DNA of 64,000 nucleotides from assembly GCF_001704415.2 (NCBI RefSeq), contig NC_030836.1, forward strand, positions 27,812,001 through 27,876,000. Direction: 5' to 3'. Shown piece by piece: positions 10,982-23,168 of the stretch. The position numbers were made by a program, and so were the translations under genes. Source of the stretch: Capra hircus. Lineage: Eukaryota; Chordata; Mammalia; Artiodactyla; Bovidae. The notes beneath the pieces are model-generated. The model was not told where the DNA came from. It did no database searches and saw only the letters and a list, made by a program, of their open reading frames with translations. The stretch's first letter is position 1, and each line of letters starts with the position of its first letter.

Positions 10982-11999
10982 GTGGTCAGTTCTTTCCTTC
11001 CCCTGCTGACATCCATGTACTCCTCCCATGTAGCATCAAGTGAGCTCAGCTGCTTCCTTGGCTCCTTTCTATCCAACTTTATCCTTCCCTCTAGTCCCTG
11101 GGACACAAGCAGCTGTCTTCCTGGTGATATCAGCTCATTATTCCAGTGTCTTTTCCACCCGTAATCTGCCTTCTCTCAGGCCCAATGTCTTTTGGGTGTT
11201 ACTGACCTCAGAGCTATCCATTGTGCATTCTGGGGAAGCAGGTGTCTCCTGGGGTTGTCCCAGGCAAACCAGCATATGTGGTTAGCCTTCCCAGATGGAT
11301 CATGCCCGCCTCACTGACTTGTAAGAATGAATGGAATAAGTGTACATCTGGGCACCGAGTATGGTGTAATTTAAGGGCTGAGTTAGCTACTGGTAGCTGA
11401 GCTCTTCCTCAGGTGTCTCAGCTCCATACCTTACACATCCTAGCCGGCTCCTTCCTGTTCGCTCTTTCCTTTCATTTCTAGTCCCCACCTCCTGTGCTCT
11501 GCTTGTTGGCATCTCCATCTCTGGCTCCCGGACTTCCCGGTGTTAAGGGAGGGTTTTACAACTCTGTTTACCTCTTTTTGCCTGATTCCGGGACTGGTGG
11601 GGGCCAAGCCCACTCTCCTGGGTCCGATCCTGTTTGGTATAGCCCTTCCCGGTAAGTCTCTGACCTTGAACTTTGGGCCTGGGCACTCCTAGGGGTGAGG
11701 GGCAGGGTGGGGTTAGAGCTGAAATCTATTTGCACAGGGACGTTCCTAGTTTATGTCCTAATAACAATTTTATTCTCCAGGCCACGCTTCCCTCTCCACC
11801 CCGCTATAGTTCACCCTTGGTTTCACAGCCAACGATCTCACAATAACTCCTTTTTTATAGGTGGAAACATGCCCTGGAACTCTTCAGGCTAGAGGTGTGC
11901 AGAATTCTGTGCCTCCGAGGGGCCCTTCACTGTTGCATGGCTGTGGGCCTGCAGACGGGAGAGCAGGGGTGGCCGCGACCCTGTCCCCGTGGGGAGTAG
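10982..11999. other. Proximal upstream region of SLC37A2, no repeat recognised
   Basis: About 1 kb of repeat-free sequence leading into the CpG island. It may hold upstream control elements (inference from position). Confidence 0.4.
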
Positions 12000-12567
12000 A
12001 GTAGAGTGGATCAGAGGGTCCTGTCTGGCTCAGCGCACGGGCTGGAATCTGAATGGGACAGCAAGTCCCTGCTGGGACCTGGGAAGTGTGTTTGGGGCCA
12101 GGGGGCGCTCGCACTCAGATCGCGGTCCTGTGGTGGGGCAGGGAGTGGGGGGCGGGAGTGGGGGGGGCGGCGGGCGGCGGAGTGTTAGTCCTGGCCCTGC
12201 AGCCGGCCTCAATTTCCCCAGTGTCGGGGTCGCTAGTAACCAGGGTAGGAAGGCGCGGCAGGAGCCGCGGCGGGTAGACAGAAGGTCGCTCAGAGGCGGC
12301 TGCATGTGTGATCGCAGCTTTCGGTTCCCCGAGGGAAGTGAGCCGGCAAGTTCGGGCTGAAGGAGGGGCCCACAGAGGCGCGGAGGGCCGCGGGTCCACT
12401 GCCCGAGGCGAAGCACGGGAAATTCGCGTGCGAGCGGACGGACCAGAGGATGGGCAGGCCGTGCGCGCTCTGCACAGCGCCCGGCGGCCCCGAGGGCGGT
12501 CAGGTGCAAGGGGGCGGGGGCTAAAGGCCACGGGTTGCGGGGTCGGGGCGGGCCGGCCGGCGGGGCA

Positions 12568-12573
12568 TTTAAA
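12568..12573 (+). promoter_or_regulatory. TATA-like TTTAAA element
   Basis: TTTAAA lies 85-90 nt before the SLC37A2 ATG, just downstream of two GC boxes and embedded in CpG island sequence. Position and context suit a core promoter element, but CpG-island promoters often work without one. Confidence 0.4.
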
Positions 12574-12657
12574 CCCCGGGGATTGTCAGCTCGGGACGCG
12601 TGCCCAAGCTCCGCGTCCTCCTCCGCTCCGCCTTCGCTTCGGGTACCGCCGGGCAAG

Positions 12658-12716
12658 ATGCGGTCCTCTCTGGCGCCCGGCATCTGGTTCCTCCGCGCCT
12701 TCTCCAGGGACAGCAA
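12658..12716 (+). CDS. SLC37A2: SLC37A2 exon 1 (coding part)
   Basis: Encodes residues 1-19 and the first two bases of codon 20. The ATG has A at -3, a good initiation context. The donor is GTGAGC directly after GACAGCAA. The peptide MRSSLAPGIWFLRAFSRDSK is the cytosolic N-terminus and matches the family start, which fixes the choice of ATG. Confidence 0.95.
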
Positions 12717-15700
12717 GTGAGCGGGGCTGGGGCGTGGGGGCACGGGGAGCGCCGGGCCCCGCGGCTTCGCTACTGAGACCCGACTCCCGGAGTCCCAGAA
12801 CGCTTGTTGGGGTGAGGCTGGGGGGTCTGGTAGCATCTGGCCGGCGGTCGGCGGGGAGGTGAGGTGGCACGTGCTCACTCCGCCTCTCCTGAACCCCTCC
12901 CTGGGACGCTGCCCAGGAGCGTCTCCGCCTTGTCCTTTCGCATCCTCACCTCCGCGCACACACACTCCCCTCTGGGGGAGATCCGATTCAGAGCGCCTCC
13001 TTTATCACCCGGGGGACCCCCGGTTTGTAGACTAGGGAACCGAGGTCAGGGCGTGGCAGCTGCTGCTACGAGAAAGTGGCCGTTGGAGTTGCCGAGTGTC
13101 CCATTTGGTCTCTTTTAGCCCTTGGATAGCTCCAAGACCAGAACCTAGTGGTCCTGGGAGCTTGCCTTGAGCGGCTCCAGGCCCTAAGTGACACCCCCGG
13201 GGAAGGCACACCTCTCAGATCAGGGGGCAGCTGCTCCTCAACTGGCTGGTCACCCCAGCAGCCAGCCAGCGACTTCCTCCTGACTAAGGAGGCTTGAGGA
13301 GGCCACCGGACCATCAGGTGTGTGGTGGGCTAGAGAGTGTTCAACCCACTCTTCATCAGAGGCCACACAGTGGAACACTTTGCTTGGTCTGCATCGTGTC
13401 TTTGTTTCGTTCTGTTTCACTTTGTGTTACTTGCCATCACTTGCAAATGATAAAACTTAACCTTGATAGCCAGACTCCTCCTTCCTCTGATCTAGCAATA
13501 TCAGGCCTAAATTCTCAAATTTTATCATAAAGAGTATTAATACCACCCTTTAGATGGGGTGCAAGCTCTTAGTAGGACCCAGCTTTGTTTTCAAACAAAA
13601 TCCTGCGCCCCAAACCCCCTCAGTCCTGGGCAAATCAGGATGGTCACCCGAGGCACTTTCCAATTAGTGACAGTCCTCCTTGGGGACCTTCCTCATCACT
13701 ACCAGCCTTCCTCATTAATTTATTTATTTGGTATTTTTCAGAAAAAAGTCAGATGACTCTTGTAAGGATATAAAAATGAACGTGTGTTAAAAAGATTTTA
13801 TTTCACTTGTGATGAGGGTGCCAGAAGATGGTATAATTGGCACAAAAGAAAATCCAGGGAGGGGAGAATGGGGAGTTACTGTTTAATGGGTACAGCGTTT
13901 CAGTTTAGGAAGATGAGAAGGTTCTGGAGATGAATGGTGAAGGTTTAGCAAAAATGTGAAGGTATAAAATGCCACTGAACTGTGCACTTAAAAATAGTTA
14001 AATTTTATGTTACAGACGTTTTACCACAATTTTAAAAAGAATACGAAGAAGATGCCCGTTTAGGTCAGGAATATTGAGGCAAAACTGGTTGAGAGGGAAG
14101 ATTATTGAAACTCTGTCAATTCATGGACATATTTTATATGACTTATTTGTTACTTGGGGCTTCCCTGGTAGCTTGGATGGTAAAGCATCTGCTTACAACG
14201 CGGGAGACCCAGGTTCGATCCCTGGGTCGGAACCCACTCCAGTATTCATGCCTGGAAAATCCCATGGACCGAGAAGCCTGGTGGGCTACAGTCCATGGGG
14301 TCGCAAAGAGTCGGACACAACTGAGCGACTTCTCCTCACTTCTTCTTCATTTGTTACTTACTGTTTGATGAAATTCAAGGTCAGGGAAAGGCATGAATCA
14401 GATAACTTGGAGGGGAGGGCTGTCCTGTAGGCAATGCACAGTTTTCCAAAGAAGCACAGACACATTTTTTTTTTTTTCTCTCCTATACTTTACTCTGCTA
14501 AAATAAAAAATAGTCTCAAAGAATGATTATTCTTGGTCACAAAATAAGGTTGGTCGTGTTAGGTTTGATCTGATTATCTATATACATAATTTACTATGTT
14601 AAGTTCACTTGGCTGGAAGTTTTCATAAAGGTTCTGAGACTGGACTTTTAAAAGCCTTCTATTATTTACTGTTCTGAGATTAGGAAGCCAAGCCAAGAAA
14701 TTGTCTCCACTAGGTTTTACCTGCTATACCTATACATTTATTAATAGACAAATTACCCTCTTCTTGAGGTCCCCAAAATATCCTAAGGTTCCTGGGCCTG
14801 CCAGGGAGTGAAGTCCTGATTTGCCTGTAAGGGAAAACAGTAAGCCAGTTTTCTTGGGAGGGTTTGTATTGGCTGTCAATCTTAATTCCTTAAGAATGGC
14901 ATCAATATCTGATTAAATGAGTATCATTGTCAAATACAATATTCTAGGCAAGGCCTTGGCTGCAGAACCAAGTTTTCAGATTGTTGTTGTTGAGTCGCTA
15001 CGTCATGTCTGACTCTTTGCAAGCACATGGACTGTAGTCCCCCAGGCTCTTCTGTCCAGTGGGATTTCCCAGGCAAGAACACTGGAGTGGATTGCCATTT
15101 CCTTCTCCAGAGGATCCTCCTGACCCAGAAATCAAACCCACACCTCCTGCATTGGCAGGTGGATTCTTTACTGCTGAGACACCTGGTAAACTCGTTTTCA
15201 AATATGTCCTGATAAAATAAAGAGGACGGATTCTTATTGAACTTTTGCAAATAACCATATTTTATAAAAAGCAAGGAGACAGTAAAAGTTTCTAAATTCT
15301 GGGGAGTCAGGTAGAGAGAATAAAGTATTTACAAATATTTCATTTCAGTTTACAAAAACAGAATCTCCTAAATTGTTATGGGTTACAGACATATTAAGAA
15401 GAAAGAAGAAAGAGCTTTCTTATATATTCAGAACACCGAACGCTATAATATCACCGACATTCCAAATGTCAGTGACAATCATCCTCATCAGTTCATTCAG
15501 TTCTAAGTGATTAATTTTTGTTCTGCTGAATCTTGGGTCAGCAACCTCATAAACCTGTCAGCATTTTTACCTAAGTTTTGGAAATCCTGACTCAGGTCAC
15601 AGGTATGTTCTTAAAGATACCTGAATGATATCACCAGGAGTCTGTACCCACGAATGTGTACCTGGTCCACTGATTTCGGGAGACAGTGCTCGGCTGTTAA

Positions 15701-18700
15701 AGATAAAACCTTCGGCTTATAGACGATTGCAGAGCCTTTAGGGAGCATCCAGAATAGAACAGAAACTATCTGTAAGGGTCAGAGACCTGCAAAGGTATGG
15801 ATTAATTTATTAATGATAATTTTCAAAAGTGAATGATCTGATGAGAAGTCATGACAAGAAAAATGCAGCTAACAGTGAAGTCTGGTTGTTCCTGAGGTAT
15901 GTAACACACATAAAGCCAACCCAGGAAATATTAGACAGTGTCTAAAAACACACTTAAGGTTAATCTCAAAGAAGATGGTGAACACAATATCCGATTTTTA
16001 AGAATGTATAATTTTTATAGAGGAAAAAATCTCAAGATTTTTTGTATCTCAGTATATATACTTTTATGTATTTAGAGACATATAGAAGTCTCAAGACATA
16101 ATTTGCATAATATACCAAGGGAATACCAAGAATGTCAACTTAGATTTAGTAAGTCCAGGTGACTCAGTGGTAAAGAATCTGCCTGCTAATGCAGGAGACA
16201 TGGGTTTGATCCCTAGGTCGGGAAGATGCCCTGGAGGAGGAAATGGCAACGCACTCCAATATTCTTGCTTGGAGAATTCCATGTACAGAGGAGCCTGGAT
16301 GGCTACAGTCCATGGGGTTGCAAAGAGTTGGGCACAACTGTGCATGAACATACACCAGCAAGTCCTAAACATCTATGTTTTAATAAAGCTCCGTAGGAAA
16401 GTCTGATGTACCTCCCCAATTGAAAGCCACTGACCTAGAAGATGCTAGACTCCAAATAAAGAAGTAAAGTTGCAGCTTGGATAAGATTAGCTGAAGTCAT
16501 GACTGGTAATACTGTCATCATTAGGCAAAGAACACCAGGATACTGGTCCATAGAGACAGATCATGGACCAAGAGGGTATTGAGAAGTCTATAGAAATTTC
16601 TCATGCAGCAAACCATTTCTGAGATACTTATATAAATAATCATATTCTACTTCTCTTTTTTCTCTTAATAAACAAAAATACATCTCATTACTGCATGTAC
16701 AAAGTTGTACCTCTCTGCCACTTATTGTTCCTAGTAGAGTCTTATTCATATATATTAACTATACCTTTTAACCAAACTATACCTTTTAACTTGGATTTCA
16801 GAGAAAATGAAGGGGCAGAGAGACTGGGTCATTGGAAGTAGCCTGTCGCACACCAGCATTTTAGAAGCGCTCAGAAACACACATAACTTTCTACAGCTGC
16901 ACATGTCATTGAGACACTTCTTAAAGTGTGAATCCAACCATGTCTCCCAGGTTTAAGACACATCTGAATTGAAATCCTCTCACCACTGTGTGTTTTTGAA
17001 TAGTTAACTTCTCTGAGCACCATCCCCTGCTGCCCCCGCGTCAGTAAAAGTTGGGAGGGTTCTTGGGGGCAAAAGTGACCCATGAACGTTCTTGAGCTCC
17101 CGTGGCTGATGGAGAGCCCACGGCAAGTGTTCCTTCACTTCTTCCTCGATGTGTGTAGGTTCGGACTCCTAACAAACACCCAACATCACTGTAGTTCTTA
17201 CTGTAGGCACATGATTGTTTTGAACTCTCAGGCTTACAAAGATGATTAAGACACAGTCCTACTTTCTCGGAATTAAGGATTAAGCTAGAGGGAGGGCGTG
17301 TCCTCTCACTATCAAACTGGCTGCTTCCACACGTTCCCAGGGAGGACTTTTAAACAGAAGAGAAGAAAGCAGGCATTCTGGAGTGGGACCTTGGCGGGTG
17401 GGCTCCCCCCGAGCTTTGGCGTTGCCTGTCTGTACAGCAAGGATATTTGTAACACCTGCCTCATTCCATAGTTGTGAGGATTAAAGATTGTCACAAGGTG
17501 AAGCAGGTAAAATACTTAGATGTGCCAGGCTCACGGTAAGCACTGACTAAACATTAATTATTGACTATTATTCTACTTGCTCTTCCTACCACTGTGTACC
17601 AGGCATTGTGTTTGTGGTTCACTGCAAGATCTTTGTTTGTTTCCCGTCCTAATTCCCCATTATAAGGACATAATGAGGCACAGAGAAGTTATGCAACTTG
17701 TCCAGCACCACATAGCTAGTCAATGATTGAGCTGAATTTGAATCCAGGTTAGCTGGACTCCCAAGTCCCTGGTCTTTTCCGACTGATTAGAGGGTGGGAG
17801 GGGAAAAGAAAACAGAGGCATTTTGCTTGAGACAGATCACTAAATTTCTGAGGCTTCAGGTCCTTGTCTTTAAAATGGAAATAACAATGTACCTCTAGCC
17901 CAGGGCTTTGGTGAAATTAAGTGAGAAGACATTGAAAGCACTTAGCCCGGTGTCTGGAGCACACCTAGTCCTTGGGAATGGCTTGGTGCTTGTCAGTTTC
18001 TGGAGGTGAGATTCATCTTCATTAGAAAGGAAAGGTAGCGTTTGACGGGCTGGATCGGGAGGTATTCTGAGCAGAGGCCGTGGAGTGGCAGTCAGGGCAG
18101 GGAGGTCACAGCCTGTCCCTTTGGCACTGGTCACCTGCTGGTGGGAGCCTGGGGGTCTGAAGGCATGGCCCCCGGGATAGGAGGCTGAGAGGCAGGTGGC
18201 ATAAGTTGTGCCAGCAGAAGGCAGAGACTCGGAGGAGTTTCTGCCCAGGAAGATGGTACCCCCCACTTCCTCCTCCAGTCAGACCCCTGCTGTGTCCGGC
18301 GGCCCCTCCAAGTCCTCCCTGGTGCTGGGCCTAGTCTAGCCGGTGCCCTCCCCCCGTGCCAGCCTCTGAGTGGGCCTGTCTGGGGGCAGATGGCAATGTG
18401 GGCATCTCGCCAGAGAGATGACTATGGCTGCTGCACATGGGGCTGGGCCCATTTTCCTGGGACCTGTGGCAGGGAGAGGAGCCCGTGGGAGGAGGAGCAG
18501 GAGCCGGATGAGCAGGAATGGGATGAGGCACCGGACGAGCAGGAAAGCAGGAGTTGTGAACTCCCTCATGGCAGTCCTCCCCCACATTCTAGTCCTCCCG
18601 TGGGAGCTGGAACAGTGAGGCAGGTGGTAGTTGCAGCAGGGACCAGAGGATCTGTCTGCCAGAGTTTGCTGAGGGCCTGCTGCCAGGTCCCTTGCAGCTC

Positions 18701-21700
18701 ATAGTCCTTATGGACATCTCCTGTGATGTTCAGTCCCTCAGTCGTGTCCAGCTCTTTGCAACCCCGTGGACTGCGCGCCAGGCTTCCCTGTCCTTCACTC
18801 TCTCCCTGGAGTCTGCTCAAATTCATGTCATTGAGTTGATGATGCCATCCAACCATATTATTCTCTGTCGCCCCCTCTCTGATAGGAATTCGCTGTCTTA
18901 TTTATTTCTTTGGCTGTGCCCAGTCTTAGTTGGGGCATGCTGGGTCTTTAGCTGTGGCATGCGAACTGTTAGCTGTGGCCTATGGGATCTAGTTCCCTGA
19001 CCAGGGATCAAACCCCGGGGCCCCTGCATTGGGAGTGCAGAGTCTTAGCCACTGGACCACCAGGAAGTCCCTTAGTATCTCATTTAAAGGAAGATCGAAG
19101 TGAGACTGAGAGGTGAAATGTTCTCTGCATTAATCCCCAGGGCCACCTCGATGACAGTTTACTGTCTCATTTAAAAGAAGCTCAAGCAGAGGCCGAAGGT
19201 GAGACAGCTGGCCCAGGGTCGCAGTCACAGGACCAGAAGTTAAGACTCAGCCTCTTGTTGGTCTAACAAACTTTTCCCTGTTCTGCTGTGGCTTCAGACC
19301 AGGGGTCCCAGATGCTGCCTAAGCACTTTTCTCTTGTCTTATTTTCCTGGTACCCAGTAAGGATGAGCTGTGATGGTGAAAGGCAGCTCTGAGAAGGAAT
19401 GAGAGATCCTGGCAGAGGACCTGGAAGGCTGAGCCTGTCCCTTGTCCCCACTCTCGCACCCCCTGCCCCCACCCCGGTCCTCAGGCTGATCCCCAGAGAG
19501 CATGTGACCCTGGTCGCTCCCCTCCCCCACCCACCCATGATCGCTGTCTTCTCCCCCAGCTGTTCTGCTTCCTCTTCTTCTCTGCTGTTTCCCCTTTACG
19601 GAGCAGACTGAAGAGCACTTCCTTGGCTCTGGGTGGGGCAGTCTGCCCCAGGGGCCAGCGGCTAATCTAGAAGGCAGCAGGGGTTTGGGAATGGTCTGTA
19701 TGGATGGCCAAGGCCTTATGTCTTCCAGTCGGCGGTACAACCTGAGCACTGAAGCTGAGGTTGAGCAGTTCTCAAGTGATACCAAACTGGGGCCAGACAC
19801 CAAGGGTGGAGTCAGTGAAGCCCACAACCCCCACCCCCCATCTCACAGCCCCCGAGTTGGTATGTGGGGTAGAGGCGAGGTGGACAGCTTTGCTGCTCCC
19901 GTTTTGGCCTCTGGCTCATGCCTCACTGCCCGGATCCTTCATGCTGGGGAGAAGGCGCAGAGGAGGGTAAGCCAGGGGCCAGGCCTCCGGAGACTCTCCA
20001 GAGGAGGGCCCCCATCCTGATGCCCTGGCAGGACCACAGCCTTGCCACCATCATTGCATTCCACTGGTGCTGTTTGCATAGCCTCTCTGCAGAAGAGAGA
20101 CCAGCTCCTTGCCCACTTCTCCCAAACTCTGCCAGCTCTCACACGCTCCCAGAGGTTTTCCAGGTATCCACACGACACCTCATGCTGTAGCTGAAAGCCA
20201 GGTCTTTTCATTCTGTCTGAATACTCGGGGTTCTCCTGCTTAGATTCCTTCTCAAAACAAAGCAGTCTAGCAATCTAGCCTATAGTTTCCACTCTCCTAA
20301 AAAAGATTATGATGTACTAGTTCCTTCTAGAAGGTCCTGGGCTGCTTGTGCTACTAACCAACGACTCCCTTCTCCAGAAGGACCTTGGGACCAAGCCCAG
20401 AGTCCCCGCGATCCCTCTGAGCAAGTGCCTGAGTCCCAGCCGGAGGAAAGGGCAGCACGTGGAGGATCCGATGGTCAGGCTGCGCTCAGCTCCAGGAGGG
20501 CTTTGTTCCTCAGAGGCCGTCACGGACCTGGCTCGTCCTGTATGGCCTGTCTCCATCCCCTCCTGTCAGTGGAAAGCTGGGCTCGGGGGCTCTGCCCTGT
20601 GCGGTCTGTTCCGGCCTGGCCTTTCCCTACCAGGCTGTGTCCCAGTGGTAGTGGAGGACTTGGCAGGAAGCGCAGTGATGGCATTGTCACCACTGCCCTG
20701 GTTCTTACCATCCCCAGCCCTCTCTCCCTTTTAGATCTGCTGAGTCCCAAAACTGGCACATCCAAGGACAGGCCACCAAGTTCATTTCCTCAGGGCAGGT
20801 GCCAAGGTCACCACCAGCCCAGTTTCTCACGTGGCCAACCCGAATGGCCCTATACGTCTACTAGCTGCCCCAGACTCCAGTGAAGGGCTGGGCTGAGGCA
20901 GGAAGTGATAGGAGAGGGTCAATGAGGGAGCTCAAGTCCCCCTTGACCTGGGGCCTGAAATGGAAATGGGAACCATCCGCAATGTGGTTGCAAAGCCAGG
21001 AGGGGGATGCAAGGACGGGGGGATGACCCGGTAGACGCTGGATGAAAGGGACCTCTCGCCACTGTCTCCTAAGGTCCCTCTCCTGGGCTCTTTCTTATTT
21101 TCTATTGTTGCGCTGGTGGTAGTAGCAGGTCCTTGGGGTTTTGTTTGTTATCGGTCACTGCTTTGGCAGACATTGTTCTTTGTCCCTACCTCAGAAGCAT
21201 TTCTAGTGCAAAGTCTTAACGAGGTCCATAAAGCTATTAGCATGCTCATTTGAAAGAGTAAGTTGGACTGTCAGCTAATAGTTAAGAGATAGCCAGTCCA
21301 CCTCTCTATCTGACTTGGTTACTCAGTAACCAGTGCTGGGCAAGGGGAGGTGAGACTCTCGGAAGTGACATTTCTCACTAACACAGACTTGGAGGGTCCT
21401 GGGATAGGCGCCCGGCCCGGAACAGTCTGTGGGCCTTGCTGTGCAGGTTCTGGGGTCCCTGGCTCACTTGTCCAGCCTGCCCAGCCCCTGGGTTGCCTTC
21501 CCTCCCCTCTGCAGCTGCCCTGGGGCCAGCTGGGTAAGGCCAGGCTCTGTGTGTGTTTTGCCCCTGCCCCCCTTTCTGGGGCCCTTTGGTTCTGAAAGAA
21601 GGGCTCGTGAGAGCAGAAGTGAAACTTGCGGCTTCCACAGGCGTCAGGAGCCCGTCAGCTATCTTCCAGTGAGCTACTGTGAGGTCGCTGGCCTCAGCCC

Positions 21701-23123
21701 AGCCCTTCACTCCACCCATGTCCCCAGTCCCCTTTGAACTATGGCACCTTGGCCTTTTTCTTTAAGAGATGTCAAAGTGGAATGGAAAGTGAACTGGACC
21801 AAGGACAGGCCCGGCTCCAAGCACGCTCTGCCCAGCTATCCAGGCCTCTCTCTGGGCTCCTCCTGCCATCATGCTGGAGTCTAGGCAAGGAGTCCCAGAG
21901 GAGGCCAGTGCCCAGCCCAGCATCACACAGCACTCTGAGGACCTTCTGCCCCACAGCCTCCCTCCCTCTGACTCTCCTGCTCTCTTGGGCATCAGGTTCT
22001 CTATGGAGGGATGCGGTCAGAGCTGGGAGAAAGGTCAGCCAGGCCTCTGGGCAGGGCTGGAATCTGGCCGATCGGCATGTCTATGGACCTCTGCTAAGCC
22101 TCTCCATCTACTCCCAAGGGAGTGCAGGGGCGGGCCCAGCAGACCAGCCTGTGCTCTGTCCCCTTGCAGGCTCCCCCGTGGGCACTCATGGCCTCAGGCG
22201 TCTGCAAAGACGCCTCCAGCCCAGGTCTGCATACTGGGCCGGTGGGGAGGAGTGGACTAGCCAGCCTCCAGACCCCTACCTTACAGGCACATCCAGGGCC
22301 TGGAGCCCCGACTACTCAGAGCAGCTTGGTGCCCACCCCCACCCTGCTCACTTCCCTCCCGCTCCAGTTTTCCTTCCTCAAAACCTGAAATCATCATCGC
22401 TGTCATTTTTAAGTGTGGACTGCATGTCAGAAACCTGTAAGAGGTATGCATCATCTCATCAACCTATCAACAGCCCTGTGAGAGAGGTGATAAACTGTAC
22501 TTTCAGATGACACACAGGTGTAAGGAATGAAAGCAGGTTTCACCTGATTCCTGAGTCCAGGGCACCACCGAGGGTCTCCCCGGGGGTGGCCGTGTGCCTG
22601 GGGAGTGGCTGGCAGGATGGATGAGGAAGAGGAAGCCGGCCCTGCCTTCTGCGAGGAAGCCTGTCTGGAGTTTTCCCAACTCACCAGCAGGGCAGAGCCC
22701 TGGGTCCCCACTGGGCTAGTGCCCAGAACTCTGTGACCTAGAAAATCCCATCCCTCTTCAGTGACGTCCCGTCACCCCAAGAAACAGTCCAATCTCGCCC
22801 AAGGCCCTCTGTGACCTGTCCCTTTCCTCCTTCCCAGCACCCTCACCTGCCGTGCTTGGCTCAGCCCCACCCTGAACCATACAGAGTTCCCCAAACAGGT
22901 AGTGATATTCATGCCTCCACGCTTCTGCACACGCACTTCCCCTCTCCCTGGCCCTGCTCCCACCCCAGCCCTGGTGAACCTGGCTGCCTCCTGCTAGTTT
23001 GTAAAGACTGTGCTGAGACCTCACCTCCAGAATTCTTTCTTTCTCTCTTTTTAAAAAAAATTTTATCGGAGTATAGTTGCTTTACAATATTGTACCAGTT
23101 TCTGCTGTATGACAGTGAATCAG

Positions 23124-23168
<45 letters not shown>

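Larger units (their letters stand above)
12000..12980 (+). promoter_or_regulatory. SLC37A2: CpG island and SLC37A2 promoter
   Basis: Unlike the surrounding DNA, this block is strongly GC-rich and full of CpG dinucleotides. It covers the first coding exon. GC boxes are visible at 12511-12520 and 12545-12554. A TTTAAA element at 12568-12573 could act as a TATA-like box and would place the start of transcription near 12,595-12,605, leaving a 5' UTR of roughly 55-60 nt. A run of long G tracts lies at 12131-12180. The exact transcription start is inferred. Confidence 0.85.

Noticed and set aside
1..12000. A gene upstream of SLC37A2 (for example the end of CCDC15)
   Set aside because: In human the neighbour on this side is CCDC15, but I found no exon-like, splice-bounded coding sequence here.
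12030..12965. 311-residue minus-strand open frame across the SLC37A2 promoter
   Set aside because: Pro/Arg/Ala-rich product with no recognisable domain, lying in a CpG island where stop codons are rare. It overlaps exon 1 in antisense, and other frames here are also open.
19685..20020. Possible alternative exon with a YNLSTEAEVEQF-like peptide
   Set aside because: The sequence looks somewhat coding-like, but I could not match it to SLC37A2 or another protein, and the downstream part is low complexity.
21734..22510. 258-residue plus-strand open frame in intron 1
   Set aside because: Low-complexity Ser/Pro/Leu composition, no recognisable family, no link to SLC37A2 by phase or splice sites.
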